Source of the DNA: Dissophora ornata
Taxonomy: Eukaryota; Mortierellomycota; Mortierellomycetes; Mortierellales; Mortierellaceae
Assembly (NCBI GenBank): GCA_025201705.1
Contig: MU616689.1
Coordinates: 1 to 55,604, forward strand
Direction of reading: 5' to 3'
Length of the DNA stretch: 55,604 nt
Notes under the pieces: generated by a model
Told to the model about the DNA's origin: nothing
The model's input: the letters and a program-made list of their open reading frames with translations, nothing else
The model's database searches: none
Shown: in pieces, positions 1 through 10,523 of the stretch
How positions within the stretch are numbered: position 1 is the first letter of the stretch
Layout: each line of letters starts with the position of its first letter
Program-made: the position numbers and the translations under genes

Positions 1-170
1 AAAAAAAAAAATCAATATTTTGAGAGATCGTTCTTTTTTATTTTTTTTCACATAATAATGTACTGTACAGAAAAAGGAGTGGAGAGAAAAGAAACCTGTA
101 TAAATAAGATGACATTGGAAGGCGCTATGTGAAATCTGGTATAATATTTGAAACAAAAAAGGAAGTAGTT
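1..170. other. Left edge, 3' flank of the Rab gene
   Basis: This stretch is AT-rich, with poly-A and poly-T runs, and lies downstream of the minus-strand Rab stop codon. It probably holds the 3' UTR and polyadenylation region. I see no coding frame with family character in it. Confidence 0.5.
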
Positions 171-1974
171 CTAGCAACATCCTTCTTTGGCCTTGCTTTG
201 AGACAAATGCACACGATCGAGCATGGCTGCCTGGTTGTTTTGCTTATTTCCATATGTTTCTTCTGATGCCATGATCTCCTCCAACAGGAACCGTGCCGCA
301 TCCTCAATGTTGCTATTATCTTTGGCTGACGTTCCGAACCTAATCGAGCGAGAGCCATATAATAAGAAGAGCGATAGGTGAAATTGGATGAGGGAATCGG
401 TGCATGGTCAAATTCGGCAGTTAATAGCATAAGGGACGCTACCATTTGAGAAATCCATGCTCGTTGCAAAACTGATCCATCTCCTCTACATTTGGGCTTC
501 CTGCGCCATTCTCTTGCAAATCCATCTAATAACGAATGGTTCTTGTTAGAGGTTGGCGGTTATAGAGCAGAGACTCATATGATTTGAAAAGAAAGTTGTT
601 TGTTACCTTGTTGGCTAAAAGAATCGTGTGGATGGGTCCACCGCCCAACGCTTCAGGCAGTGAAACCTTTGAGTCCAGATCCGCCTTCCATCGTTTTACG
701 GCCTCGAATGTCTTTGGGCGAGTGACATCGTAGACCACCAGTGCTGCGACTGCCTCTTTGTAATAGACCTATCCACGAGTAATGAGAGATCGCACGTGTT
801 ACTTCAACTGGGCATGTTGGGGGCGTCAATTTTTTTGTTGTTGTCGAGTGCACAGGGGTAACCCATGAGCACTAATCTGGATCCCGCCCAGACCAAGGAA
901 GGTCTGAAATAATCTATGCAATATTTGGACCCGTAATCTGCGCACATGGCAGTTATTGTCCAAAGATACGCGCTGCTCCGTCTTGATGACACGAATTATT
1001 TTCATGGGAGGTGCTGTTGACTCATTTCGTTCCTTCTAGAGATACGTTGACTACATACTGTCGACCCTGGATCTCATGACTCCAGGGGGGGGTCCATTCA
1101 CCGTGCTCCAGTTCTGGCTATGATGCTGGTCCTGAACTCTGAATCGTTGATGACTGGTTCCTTGTCATGTGTTTCCTTGGATAAATTAAAGTGAAACAAA
1201 CGACAGATCAACAAAAAAAACCCCCCTCTCTCTGAAGACTTACGCGTGCCATGTTTCCTCGTTCCTGACCCGCAATATCCCACAGCTGCAGTCTAATGAC
1301 GGTATCTGGAGACCACTGAATGACCTTCAGTGCAAAGTCCACGCCGATCTAATTTTTTTTCCAAAAGTGTAGGGTAGAAAGGATGGAGCAGGAGGTTCGT
1401 TAGGTTTTGCGAAGACGTGGGAGCCACTAAGAATAAGCGCGCACTCGCCGGAGAGTGGGCGACTAAAAAAGCAAAGCGGCAGCTCGTGCAAAAACGACTT
1501 GCTTGCTCAAGTTCACAAGTTGGGAGGAGGACACCAAATGATATTTCGACCTTCAACCTTATTCGCGCCAAGAATGGTCCAGCTGAGCTCATAATCTGCT
1601 GCAAACTCTTTTCTCTCTCTGGGAACAAAAGAAGCAAACGATGTCTGCATGCCATGCTGTTGAAGGGTGTACTCTTCCACGGTAGAGTTTATGTAGCGAC
1701 CTCCGCAATTGACGCTGGATAACAGTCCAGGGAAGGGGTAATTGTGTGCCAAAAGAATCAATTGGCGGGGAAATAAAGAACAAAAGCGAGGTAAGACAGG
1801 ACAGGAGCACAGGAAGAACAGCATTGCAATTCTTACAGTCGACTTGTAGTTCATGGAAAAGATGTTGTGCACATAACGCTTGATGATGGATGTCTTTCCG
1901 GTGCCGACATCGCCAATGACAAGAATCTTGTAGAGGTACTCTCGAATTTCGACGGGGTACTGAAGGTCGTTCAT
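171..1974 (-). CDS. RAB32: RAB32/RAB38-like small GTPase
   Basis: This is a Rab-family GTPase of the RAB32 subgroup, a membrane-trafficking switch. In animals the subgroup acts on lysosome-related organelles and mitochondria-associated membranes. Five exons are read: 1974-1837, 1348-1244, 768-607, 525-443 and 339-171. They join in frame to 218 residues, a normal Rab length. Visible motifs are the P-loop GDVGTGKTS near residue 20, IGVDF at 47-51, DIAGQER at 70-76, VYYKEA from 82, NKMD at 134-137 and TSAK at 166-169. The C-terminus ends GCC, a double-cysteine geranylgeranylation motif. Starting at the first ATG gives a short N-terminus before the G domain, as expected. One oddity is that the usual Phe after DIAGQER is absent: the sequence goes straight to GNMAR. 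The second intron, 475 nt, is long for this locus. Family assignment is firm; the subgroup rests on IGVDF, QLWDIAGQER and the YYKEA/TSAK context. Confidence 0.9.
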
Positions 1975-2553
1975 GACTGTGTGATGACGAAGTGAGAGAA
2001 ATGTGTATGCTGGAGGAGAGAGAAATGTGTTTGTGGAAGAGAGTCGCGAAATGAGAAAACGAATTGAGGAGCGGGGACGGGCAACGACGAAGGGACGAGA
2101 GGTGAAAAGTGTTAAAGCACCAAAAAAAAAAGGGAAAAGTAGGTCCACTATTTAAAGGTCCACAAGGTAAACCAACACTCCAAATAAGTGAATCGAGCAG
2201 GAATGACATATTTATTGAGCGACTTTTTTTTTCTCGCACTGGTCGAGAGAACACAAAACAAGACAAAGTCAGGCAACCGCCATCCTCTCGGGCAGATTTT
2301 CGATCCCTGTTCCAGGATCATCCCCGGTTCTTTGGGATCCATGCCAGCTGACACGCAGTAAAAACAGAAACGAGGGGTTATTTTCTTTCATTTGGTAGCA
2401 GTTATGGACACGGACCTTTTATTTGTGTGCTGTGTTATGAAGGCATGGACAGCGAAACGGACATCGGCATGCATGTCATTATTTAAAAAAAAAAGAAGGA
2501 AAGAGAAAGAGTATATAATTTCCAATGATGAAAAAGCGCTGGTATGTCAGTTC
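1975..2553. other. Intergenic: Rab promoter and 3' flank of the next gene
   Basis: The 580 bases lie between two minus-strand genes. The part next to the Rab ATG (about 1975-2100) is pyrimidine-rich when read on the minus strand, like the leaders of other genes here, so it is probably the Rab 5' leader. The rest is AT-rich 3' flank of the upstream gene. Reading frames here show no conserved motifs. Confidence 0.5.
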
Positions 2554-4251
2554 CTATTTCTTCTTGCTCTTCCTGCTCTTGGATGGCTTGGAGTTTCCTA
2601 CTGGTTTGGAAGCTGAGGTGGTCTCAACTCTAGCATCGTGGTTCTCGGGTGCTATCACGGTCCCCTGGTGTTCCTTGACATTCTCTTCCTCCAAAGCAGT
2701 CTCTACCGTCTCCAGGTCGACTGGCGATGAAGGCACGGAACCTGCCGTGCTGGCCGACGCCTTTTTCTTCTTTTTGTTTTTCTTCTTCTTTCCTGATCCC
2801 GGGACAGTATTCGTTGTTTGCTCAGAGGTTGTATTGTCTGCATCACTGCTGTGTCCACTGCTGAACGTAATCTCGGTCGCCTTGGACGCTTTCAGGATGG
2901 GTGAGGTACCGAGTGGGGTCGAATTTCGACGCACCGGCGATGCCGTGTTAATGATCAGGTCATGTGGATGCGACTGGAAATTGATCCATCCGAGAGTCGG
3001 ACTCCGAGCAGGGGAAGAATTATGGACAGAGCGCTCACCAAATGTAGCAACAGTGGGTGACGCCTGCGACGCTTGTGCACCAAGTGGAGGTCCAAAGGTG
3101 TCTTTGAATTCTTCGGCAAACATGAGAGCCTGGTCTGATGCCAAAGAAGTTACCGCGGTGGGCGCTTCGCCCTGCTCAGACGCGGCGTCAGCGACAGATT
3201 CGATGATGTCAGAAGATTCATCATTAGTGTCAAGTACGCCTTCCTGGTTGATTGTGTCGCGAGGGACTTCGGTGATGGCATCAGTGTCAATATCAGGTGA
3301 GACTGATTCCTCTGAGATCGTCATTGATGCATTGCCCTGGTATAGCACCTGGGCAGGCTCAATGTGGGGCTCAGGCAGGGATACGTTATCTAGGCTCATG
3401 ATGTCCACAGAAGTCTTGGGGGTTTCGGCATGGACCACAGACGGCTCATCCTGCTCCACTGCCTGGATATAGTCCTCTACAATAGAGTCAGCAGTGGTCT
3501 CTGCATCGAGCACATCAATCGCGTCTCTGCTGTGCGACACAGCCTCTTTCCTGTACTCCTCTTCCCTCGCCTCGAACGTTAATTTGATTTCCGCGTCCGA
3601 TCTCCGTTCGTCATCCATAGCAATGTTTTGGCCTGTTTCAAACTCAAGGTCGCATACTCTTTCCTCACGCTCCTCGCACTCCTCCTGCCGGGGCTTTGTC
3701 GCGTTGGCGAGGCTAATCTCTTTGGCATGAACAGACATCGGTTCAAGTGTCGCGCTTAATTGCAGGTGTACAAGCTCTTCCAATATCTCCAGGAGTTGTT
3801 GCTCCTCCCTTAGCTGTTCCTCTTCCGCTTCCTTCTCATCTAGAAGTTCAAACTTCTGGCCATCCAGCTTTTGTCGCCACTGTTTCTTCGACCACTCATC
3901 CTTACCCTTCATCCAGTCTTCTTCCTCGTTGTGCCTATCACTGGTAGTAGATCCGTCCTCAATTGACTTTCCAAGAGCAACTAGAACGAGATCTAGCGCA
4001 AACTCTGATAGGAACCAAATAACGCCGCAGACCCAGGCGACCAAGGTTCCCAGGTAGGTTCTTGCCTTTTTGGGCACCTCCCATGGGATAAACGCTGCGA
4101 CGGAGTCGAGGGATTTGTGAGGCGAGGTGGGCGGAATAGAATAGTCGAGGAAGAGGAAGCGAATGATTTCGATTTCATAGATGATGGTGCCCAAGACGAG
4201 AGGGAATGATTCAATGACACACTGGGGTGTTATAAAGAGGAGCAAGTCCAT
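2554..4251 (-). CDS. Uncharacterised membrane-anchored protein with acidic middle and Lys-rich tail
   Basis: A single uninterrupted frame encodes 565 residues. I do not recognise the family. The N-terminal 100 residues hold two hydrophobic stretches, roughly 13-36 and 70-97, that could be membrane segments or a hairpin. A Glu/Leu-rich segment near 145-175 looks like a coiled coil. The middle (about 180-440) is acidic and Ser/Thr-rich, probably disordered. Near 500 there is a run of lysines (GSGKKKKNKKKKK), and the protein ends in another basic patch. The layout suggests a protein held in an organelle membrane with a long cytosolic tail ending in a nucleic-acid or acidic-lipid binding patch; that is inference. 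The first ATG follows a pyrimidine-rich leader (about 4260-4400 on the minus strand), which supports the start. The long open frame and clean composition make a real gene likely. Confidence 0.75.
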   Translation of the reverse strand: MDLLLFITPQCVIESFPLVLGTIIYEIEIIRFLFLDYSIPPTSPHKSLDSVAAFIPWEVPKKARTYLGTLVAWVCGVIWFLSEFALDLVLVALGKSIEDGSTTSDRHNEEEDWMKGKDEWSKKQWRQKLDGQKFELLDEKEAEEEQLREEQQLLEILEELVHLQLSATLEPMSVHAKEISLANATKPRQEECEEREERVCDLEFETGQNIAMDDERRSDAEIKLTFEAREEEYRKEAVSHSRDAIDVLDAETTADSIVEDYIQAVEQDEPSVVHAETPKTSVDIMSLDNVSLPEPHIEPAQVLYQGNASMTISEESVSPDIDTDAITEVPRDTINQEGVLDTNDESSDIIESVADAASEQGEAPTAVTSLASDQALMFAEEFKDTFGPPLGAQASQASPTVATFGERSVHNSSPARSPTLGWINFQSHPHDLIINTASPVRRNSTPLGTSPILKASKATEITFSSGHSSDADNTTSEQTTNTVPGSGKKKKNKKKKKASASTAGSVPSSPVDLETVETALEEENVKEHQGTVIAPENHDARVETTSASKPVGNSKPSKSRKSKKK

Positions 4252-5071
4252 GATTTGTAGAACCGAGTGAAGAAATGAAGAGGAGGAGAAAACAATAGAT
4301 CGTGAATGAGAACTGAGAAAGCAAGGTGAAGAAGGATGGAGAGAGCGACAACGACCACGCAGAATAAAAGGTGTTCAAAGCTTTGTTTATAAGCGCAGAC
4401 AGAGCGAGAGAACATCATCACAAGTCGGCGAACATGACTGATTTTATTGGCATGACATCATGTTGATGGTCAGCACCTTTTCCTTCACGGCGTGCACTTT
4501 TATCCTTCCAAAAAAAAAAAAAACTCCACCTCATGCCGGTGGTGTACGAATGCAAAAAAGGGACAAACCAAAAAAAATAATAATGCAAGGGCATGCTGAA
4601 TGTGGTACGCAGGATCACAAAAAAAGGAGACACAGTCAGTCCTCTGATGAAAATTTAGGCGGGGACAAAGCAGCCAATGTCATTTGTTGTCCCACTCCAC
4701 ATCTTCTACGCACAAGAGTAGAAATCGCGAGGAAGCATGGAGACGGAAGAGCGTGAGGGAGGGAATGGGCGAGAGCTCTGTAGAACTTAGTCGAGCAATG
4801 CCACACCCAGTCCAGTCCTTGTGCCTCTTAGTGCCTTCGCTGTTGTGGCACATGCCCAGTTTTCTTGGTCGGCTGGCATTGCTCCTGTTTTATTTTCTTT
4901 GTTTTCTTTTCTTGCTGTCAGATGCTCATTACTGCTTCCAGGAGACACTACTCGCAGTCCATTTGCATTTCTCATGACCAGGTGTTCTTTCTTCGTATGC
5001 TACCTCTTTTATCGTCATTGTCTAAGAGTATGAGGTAATCTAATGTATTAATTAGGTGTCGATCCTGATGG
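4252..5071. other. Intergenic, no gene recognised
   Basis: The right-hand side is the 3' flank of the hydrolase gene and the left-hand side is the leader and promoter of the 565-residue protein. Short frames on both strands here lack conserved motifs. Poly-A runs occur near 4508 and 4570. I see nothing else. Confidence 0.4.
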
Positions 5072-6672
5072 CTACAATCTGGCGACTTCGCCAATGTCCT
5101 GCTCAAGAATCCAGCTCGAGATATTTTCTGCCACTAAGGGGGCATTCTCCATATGGACAGAGTGGTTTCCTTGGACGCCTTTGACAGTGGTCTTGGCATT
5201 TTGAATCCATTCTAGTCTCTCATTTACAACTAAAGGAATCCGACACAATAACGTGTTAGTTCACTTGAAAGAAATATATAAAATATAATACATGCCACTC
5301 TCCACTACCACAACGAGTGCAAAAACAATATCCCACATCTTTCTTACCTTCAGTCAATTTCGAGAATCCGCCTTCGGCCAACACGCCGAGAACTGGACAA
5401 CAGATACGACTCATGAATGCCTTTGCGTAGCCTTCCGACAACGACTGAGCACTGCGGATCGTCAATAGTGGATCTGTAGTCCAAGTCCAGCCCTGAACAA
5501 CTGTCCCATCGTCCATCGTCCGATGTGCGGGTTTCAAGCCCCTAGGCATCAATACCCTCGCAAAGTCGGGCTGGATACCATAGGCGCCACCCTGACTCCG
5601 AGCCTTGCAGGCCGATTCAATAGTCGGGTGGAAAGCAAGTCGCTTGTTGACAAGAGCCTTTTTTTCTTTAATGTGCTCCAACAGAAATTGAGGTTGATCT
5701 TCAACGTTGCGGGTCAGTGGTCCGAAATTGTCAAGCATGATACACAGAGTTAATCTAAGAACACAACAAGGTGAGGTCAGTAGGTTGGAGTCGCATTGAA
5801 GGCGGGGGCTCGGTCGCTCGTTGTCATGTTGTTATTCTTATGTACCTGGACTCGTATAAACCTGCATAGAGAGTGGAGATGGCTCCGCCCATAGAATGGC
5901 CAATGATAGCATGTCTGTGCCAGCCTAATTGCTCCACAACCTGGTCTGCATCCTCCACGTAGCGCCAGAGAGCATAGTCCTCGGTTGTGCGATGTGACGA
6001 CAGGCCATGTCCTGCAAGGTCGAGGGCCACGATCTCGACTGGCTCAGGTCCTAATTGCTTCAGCAGCAGTCTGCAAGGACAGCGAAGGCATCAAAAATTT
6101 AAGTTTTGCATTCTCGGTTCGGCTTTGTGACGACCGCGTGCAAGCTTGGAAATAAACACTTACGGAGCCAAACTATCAAGATGAACCAGTAAAAGATGAA
6201 ACAAACGGAATTGGTCAGGATCTAGTTCAATTGAAGCCAATGATGCATTGTCGCCATCCTGATCCACTTCTTACAGATCGAATGAGCTGGCATTGTCGAG
6301 GAACCCATGGACTGCAAGGAAACGACGGCAGTCTCTTGTTTTGGCGTCTTCACCACCGGTCTTCCAGTGCTTCGCTTTGAGGACAGTACCGTTCCGGAGT
6401 AAAAACGAACGTTCCTTCGGAGTGTACTCGCTGTCTGCAATGGCTGGAGGCGTGTTGGTTTCGCTGGCAGTTGTGCTCATGGCTGATATCTGGATTGAGA
6501 GGTATGGATTATTAGATCGCAGTGTGGTTCTAGAAATTCGGATTGAAGCTGCTGTTGCCGCAATATAGATGGGGTGTGTTAACGTGGCGGAGTGAGGCGG
6601 TGGGCGTGCAATTGAGCGCGGGCGTGTGAAGGAGCGAAGAAGAGTGGAGCGAAGAAGAGTGGAGCGAAGCAT
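5072..6672 (-). CDS. SERHL: SERHL/kraken-like alpha/beta hydrolase, possibly mitochondrial
   Basis: An alpha/beta-hydrolase fold enzyme resembling serine hydrolase-like proteins; its substrate is unknown. Five exons (6672-6275, 6172-6164, 6070-5846, 5754-5348, 5229-5072) join to 398 residues. The second exon is only 9 nt, and it is needed to restore the conserved SFDLLAPLLL stretch. Motifs are VHGFLDNASSF (oxyanion region), LDLAGHGLSSHR, the nucleophile elbow GHSMGG with Ser195, and a late His in GNHSVHME followed by a C-terminal helix. From the first ATG the protein starts with about 60 Arg/Ser/Thr-rich residues lacking acids, which resembles a mitochondrial import sequence. A second in-frame ATG at 6480 (MSTTASET) would give a cytosolic form starting just before the catalytic domain. 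Part of the leader is encoded by a 15-bp tandem repeat. Splicing and family are well supported; the start and location are less so. Confidence 0.85.
6164..6172 (-). other. 9-nucleotide micro-exon of the SERHL-like gene
   Basis: The exon TTTGGCTCC is flanked by an AG acceptor (6173-6174) and a GTAAGT donor (6163-6158). Its neighbours end in CT and begin with A, so the three pieces read Leu-Leu-Ala-Pro, matching the residues expected after SSFD in this hydrolase family. Without it the helix after the oxyanion loop would be broken. Confidence 0.8.
6636..6671. repeat. 15-bp tandem repeat inside the leader-coding sequence
   Basis: Two exact copies of a 15-base unit (6636-6650 and 6651-6665) are followed by a partial copy. 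On the minus strand they encode the repeated LLRST residues at the very start of the SERHL-like protein. Because the unit is a multiple of three, copy changes would lengthen or shorten the basic leader without a frameshift. Confidence 0.8.
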
Positions 6673-6723
6673 AGGGTGGAGAGATAGGGGAGGAGTGGAG
6701 GAGAGGAATGAAAATGCTGGTGC

Positions 6724-7326
6724 TCACTCAGTGGAGTGATCGGGTAAAAATTCGCCGGGGTTGAAGTTTACAGGTTCAACAACGTGAGGATGAGCCAAAT
6801 ATTCGGCCGTGTTTGCAAGCGGCGCAATTGCACTGATTGGAAACAAAGGTTGGCCCATGCCATAGAAACATATGCCTGCAGGGTACGGTGCTGTATCTTC
6901 TCTGTCCTCGCGGACTGACGAGGGAGGAAGGGATGCCCCTGGCTGGTATCTCCCACCAAGGAGATGTCCCGATTTGGTGAGCAATGTGGCAATGGCAATG
7001 AAACGTGGGCGCGAAAATTACGTCACCGAAGTGACGAAACTCTCACGTCCACCGAATCATCATTTAGTTGTGTGTTTCCGGACACACGAAGTTTACGGTC
7101 CTACTGCATTGCAAATCCAACGGTTAGACTTCTACTCAATCGATGTCTTCGTTTTAACATTAAAAGCATCAACAATAGACTTACAGGCTGTCAGAGCCAT
7201 AGGACCGGATTCGCGACCACGTGTCGCTTCAACGCGTGGGGCGAGCCCCAGGTACGCGCTACGGTATTCAAAAGAGGAGAGCTTGGTTAATCCTCGAACT
7301 ATCACTCTCACCCCATTTCTCGCCAT
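6724..7326 (-). CDS. Tentative small protein, possibly mitochondrial
   Basis: I do not recognise this protein. A model with exons 7326-7185 and 6938-6724 gives 118 residues. Support: the ATG sits after a long pyrimidine-rich leader on the minus strand (about 7330-7600), the leader type seen at other genes here; exon 1 ends at a perfect GTAAGT donor; and exon 2 keeps an open frame to a stop. The first 45 residues are rich in Arg, Ala and Leu with few acids, compatible with import into mitochondria. The second half is Pro-rich (YPAGICFYGMGQPLFP and similar). The acceptor at 6939-6940 was chosen only because it restores phase. Another splice pattern, or no gene at all, is possible. It would lie head to tail with the SERHL-like gene, whose start is 51 bases further on. 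Confidence 0.35.
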
Positions 7327-7809
7327 CCTGTTGTGGATAGCCCCAAAACGACAACAACGATAAAGAAGCTCGTGGAAACAAGGAAAGACAGAGAAGCCAA
7401 GCAAACACTGGACGTGGTCCAAGAAGTGAGGAGAAAATGAGAGAGAGGAAAAGAAACGTCGAGAGAGTGTACCGCCTGTGGAGAGAGAGAAGAGAAATAC
7501 ATCTTGGACTTACTTGGAGCGTCCTATGGTGGCGAATGGAGAGGGAGAAAAAAAGAGAAGAGAAGAGAAGAAAGAGGCTCGCTTCTGTACTCTTCCGAGT
7601 CAAAGAAGCTTCCAGCTTGAATGGTGGCGTAAATGAAAGCGCAATAAACAAGCTCTGTGTGGTGGACCACAATCGATAATTTGAATAAACATGCCATGGA
7701 TACACCAGTCTACAGTGTATTGGCCAATCAGCGAATTTTCGCATTTTTCTCCAGAAGAGCACACGCGATTGACCGTTTTCATTGAACTGCATTCACTCAT
7801 CAACACACA
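7327..7809. other. Divergent promoter region
   Basis: This region lies between the tentative minus-strand gene and the plus-strand aminopeptidase. On the minus strand it is strongly CT-rich around 7430-7600, consistent with a leader running leftward. The part next to 7810 is an ordinary leader for the aminopeptidase. The long minus-strand open frame over it (7268-7792) is low-complexity and I do not take it as coding. Confidence 0.45.
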
Positions 7810-10342
7810 ATGGCGCTTCGACTTGGTGCCACACGACTCCTTGGAGCCTCACGCCATGCAGTACCCTCTCAAGCCCCTCTCCGTTTCTCACTTAATCGCT
7901 CCGCACACTTGCTCCGCACCTCAAAGCTGCTACCAACAAGAGCAAACTTGCCTCCTCGCTCTCCCTTCCCGACCCACAACATTCGTTGGATGAGCTCCGC
8001 CACCGCCACCAACACGACTGACCGTGTACAAAACCTACGTGAGCTGATGCAGAGCCCTCAATACAGTGTCAATGCCTTGTAACGTGTCCCTTCTCTCATA
8101 TCCTTGCTCTGTCTTTCAGCCTGACAGTTTCTCGTGTAGAATGGTTGTAGAGGCTGATCTTGCTTCAATTGCTCTGATTTCAATTGTCTCTTAGCGTTAT
8201 TCCTTCCGAAGACGCGCATCAGGTACAGTGGGAGCCTGCGCCACCAACATACAACTTGATCGGCCTCTGACACAGTGGATACTTGATCATTAACACATTC
8301 TGAATTTCCACGTCCCTGGATCCTTTTTTTCAGAGTGAATATGTAGCTGAGTGCGACGAGCGACGCGCCTACATTTCGGGATTCACAGGGTCTGCAGGCC
8401 TAGCTATTGTATCGCTGGATACTGCAGCGCTGTTCACAGATGGAAGGTACTTTCTGCAGGCTTCGCAGCAGTTGGATTCCAACTGGACGTTGATGAAGTC
8501 CGGACTTCCCGATGTCCCTACGTGGCAGGAGTATCTTGTGAAGGTGGGATGATTTGTTACTCTTCAAAGAGGCATGGCATAAAGAGAAGCACGAATATAA
8601 AGGGGATGATGGCCATGTGTACTGACTGATATGGTTTTCGCGTCGCCTATCTTTTAGAGCCTTCCGCCCGGTTCCAGGATAGGAATTGATCCACTGGTCG
8701 TCACTGCAAGTAAGTACTAATTTTTGTTTACTTGACACAGTTGCTGAACCCTTGGATTGCAAATTCACGAAAATCGTCCGCATACATAATATGTTGACAC
8801 ATATCAGCGGATGCAAGTAAACTGGAGACGGAGTTGTCCAAGGTCGGCTCTTCTCTCGTCCCAGTCCCTAACCTCGTCGATCTGATCTGGAACGACCGTC
8901 CCCCCAGACCCGCCCGAAAACTCATGACCCTCTCCACCTCGACTACCGGAAAGACCCACACGGCTAAAATCAGGCAACTGCGCCAAGATCTCGAAAAGAA
9001 GGGTGCCACAGGAGGTTGTGTGATATCAGGTCTAGACGAAATTGCTTGGCTGTTTAATATGCGTGGATCAGACGTGCACTGCAACCCTGTTTTCTTCGCA
9101 TACGCAGTCGTTACTCAGGACAGGGTGCGACTGTATTTGCAGAAGGATGTCGTCACAAAGGAGGTGCGAGAGCACTTGGGGGATGAGGTCGAAATTATGC
9201 CATATGAGCATATCTATGGGGACTTGGACGCCCTTTCGAATAGGGTTCAGGTAGATAAACAAAAGGTGCTGTTGGGAACGAGAACCAATTTGGCGTTGTC
9301 GTTTGCGTTGGGAAAAGAAAATGTAGTGGAAGCTAGGTCGCCAGTAACGGATGCGAAGGCGGTCAAGAATGAGACCGAGTTGGAGGGTATACGGCGATGC
9401 CATCTTCGAGATGCAGCCGCTGTAATCAATTACTTTGCTTGGCTGGAAGATCAACTGAGCAAGGGCGTCAAATTGGACGAAGCTGACGGAGCGGAGCGAT
9501 TGCAACAGTTCAGAGCGTAAGAATCTTTATTATAAATAATGCCATGCGAGTACGCAATCGCTCCAGACATACTAACGCACGCGTCTTTTCGACTTAGTAC
9601 TCAAAAAGGATTCGTAGGACCTTCGTTCGACACTATCTCGTCCACAGGACCCAACGGTGCGATTATCCACTATAAGCCTGAAAAACCGACAGCCTCTATC
9701 ATCAACCCGGATCTCGTCTACCTCTGTGACTCTGGCGCGCAATACCTCGATGGCACCACTGACATCACCCGCACCCTTCACTTCCAAACCCCAACCCCAC
9801 ACCAAAAACGCTGCTTCACCCGCGTTCTTCAGGGTCACATCGCCATCGATTCTACCATCTTTCCCGAGGGTACCACCGGTTACTTGCTAGATATCCTCTC
9901 CCGTCGCGCACTTTGGTCCGACGGCCTGGATTTCCGTCATGGCACAGGGCATGGCGTCGGTGCGTTTTTGAATGTTCACGAAGGACCACAGGGGTGTGGA
10001 GCTCGACCGACGTATAATGAAGTTCCGTTGGTGCCAGGGATGACGTTGACGAACGAGCCCGGATATTATGAAGATGGAGAGTTTGGGATTCGGATTGAGA
10101 ATGTGCTGTTGGTGAGGAAGGTTGATACGAGGCACCGATTTGGCGGGAAGGAGTATTACGGGTTTGAGCATGTGACGTTTGTGCCGATCCAGACAAAGTT
10201 GATCGAGAAGTCGTTGCTGTCGGGAAAGGAGGTGGAGTGGATCAATCAGTACCACAGAGAGTGTTTGGCGAAGGTGGGGCCACTGTTGGAGAAAGATGGT
10301 CTGGGATCCAGATGGCTGCAGCGTGAAGCAGCGTCTATTTAA
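7810..10342 (+). CDS. XPNPEP1: Xaa-Pro aminopeptidase (M24B), with leader
   Basis: A metallo-aminopeptidase that removes the N-terminal residue before proline, of the three-domain APP1/XPNPEP1 type. Exons 7810-8078, 8195-8222, 8334-8543, 8658-8709, 8808-9516 and 9598-10342 join to 670 residues. Two creatinase-like N-terminal domains are followed by the pita-bread domain. The metal ligands are all present: D467 in DSG, D478 in DITRT, H541 in HGTGHGVG, E576 in NEPGYYEDG and E590 in RIEN. The family is usually about 620 residues, so this copy carries about 50-60 extra N-terminal residues that are Arg/Ser/Leu-rich with almost no acids. A second in-frame ATG at 7990 (MSSATATN) would remove it. That arrangement suggests mitochondrial and cytosolic forms from one gene; this is inference. 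The gene is convergent with the 1296-residue gene, 181 bases apart. Confidence 0.95.
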
Positions 10343-10523
10343 ATAAAGCATGACGAGGCGTCTTTTCAATGCGAGCCTGCGACCGCTGTTTCGAATTGTT
10401 GGGGTACGCTGTAGAACATTGTCGTTCCATGGAAATATGTATTGTACCTGCACTATCCTTCTTTTTATCCGCATCCTAAGGACTACCACGTTACTCTCCT
10501 AAAAGCTATTAGACTAGGTAAAT

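Noticed and set aside
1513..2266. Two long minus-strand frames around the Rab first exon
   Set aside because: Both read through the Rab leader or through its first intron. Only the 46 codons of exon 1 show Rab motifs.
2525..3472. Long plus-strand open frame of 315 codons
   Set aside because: It is antisense to the 565-residue minus-strand gene and has no conserved motif. It arises from the codon bias of the opposite strand.
6872..7363. Plus-strand frame of 163 codons
   Set aside because: It opposes the tentative minus-strand gene. It has no leader of the type seen elsewhere and no family resemblance.
7268..7792. Minus-strand frame of 174 codons rich in Leu, Ser and Phe
   Set aside because: It lies over CT-rich leader sequence and its composition simply reflects pyrimidine tracts. 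No motif is seen.
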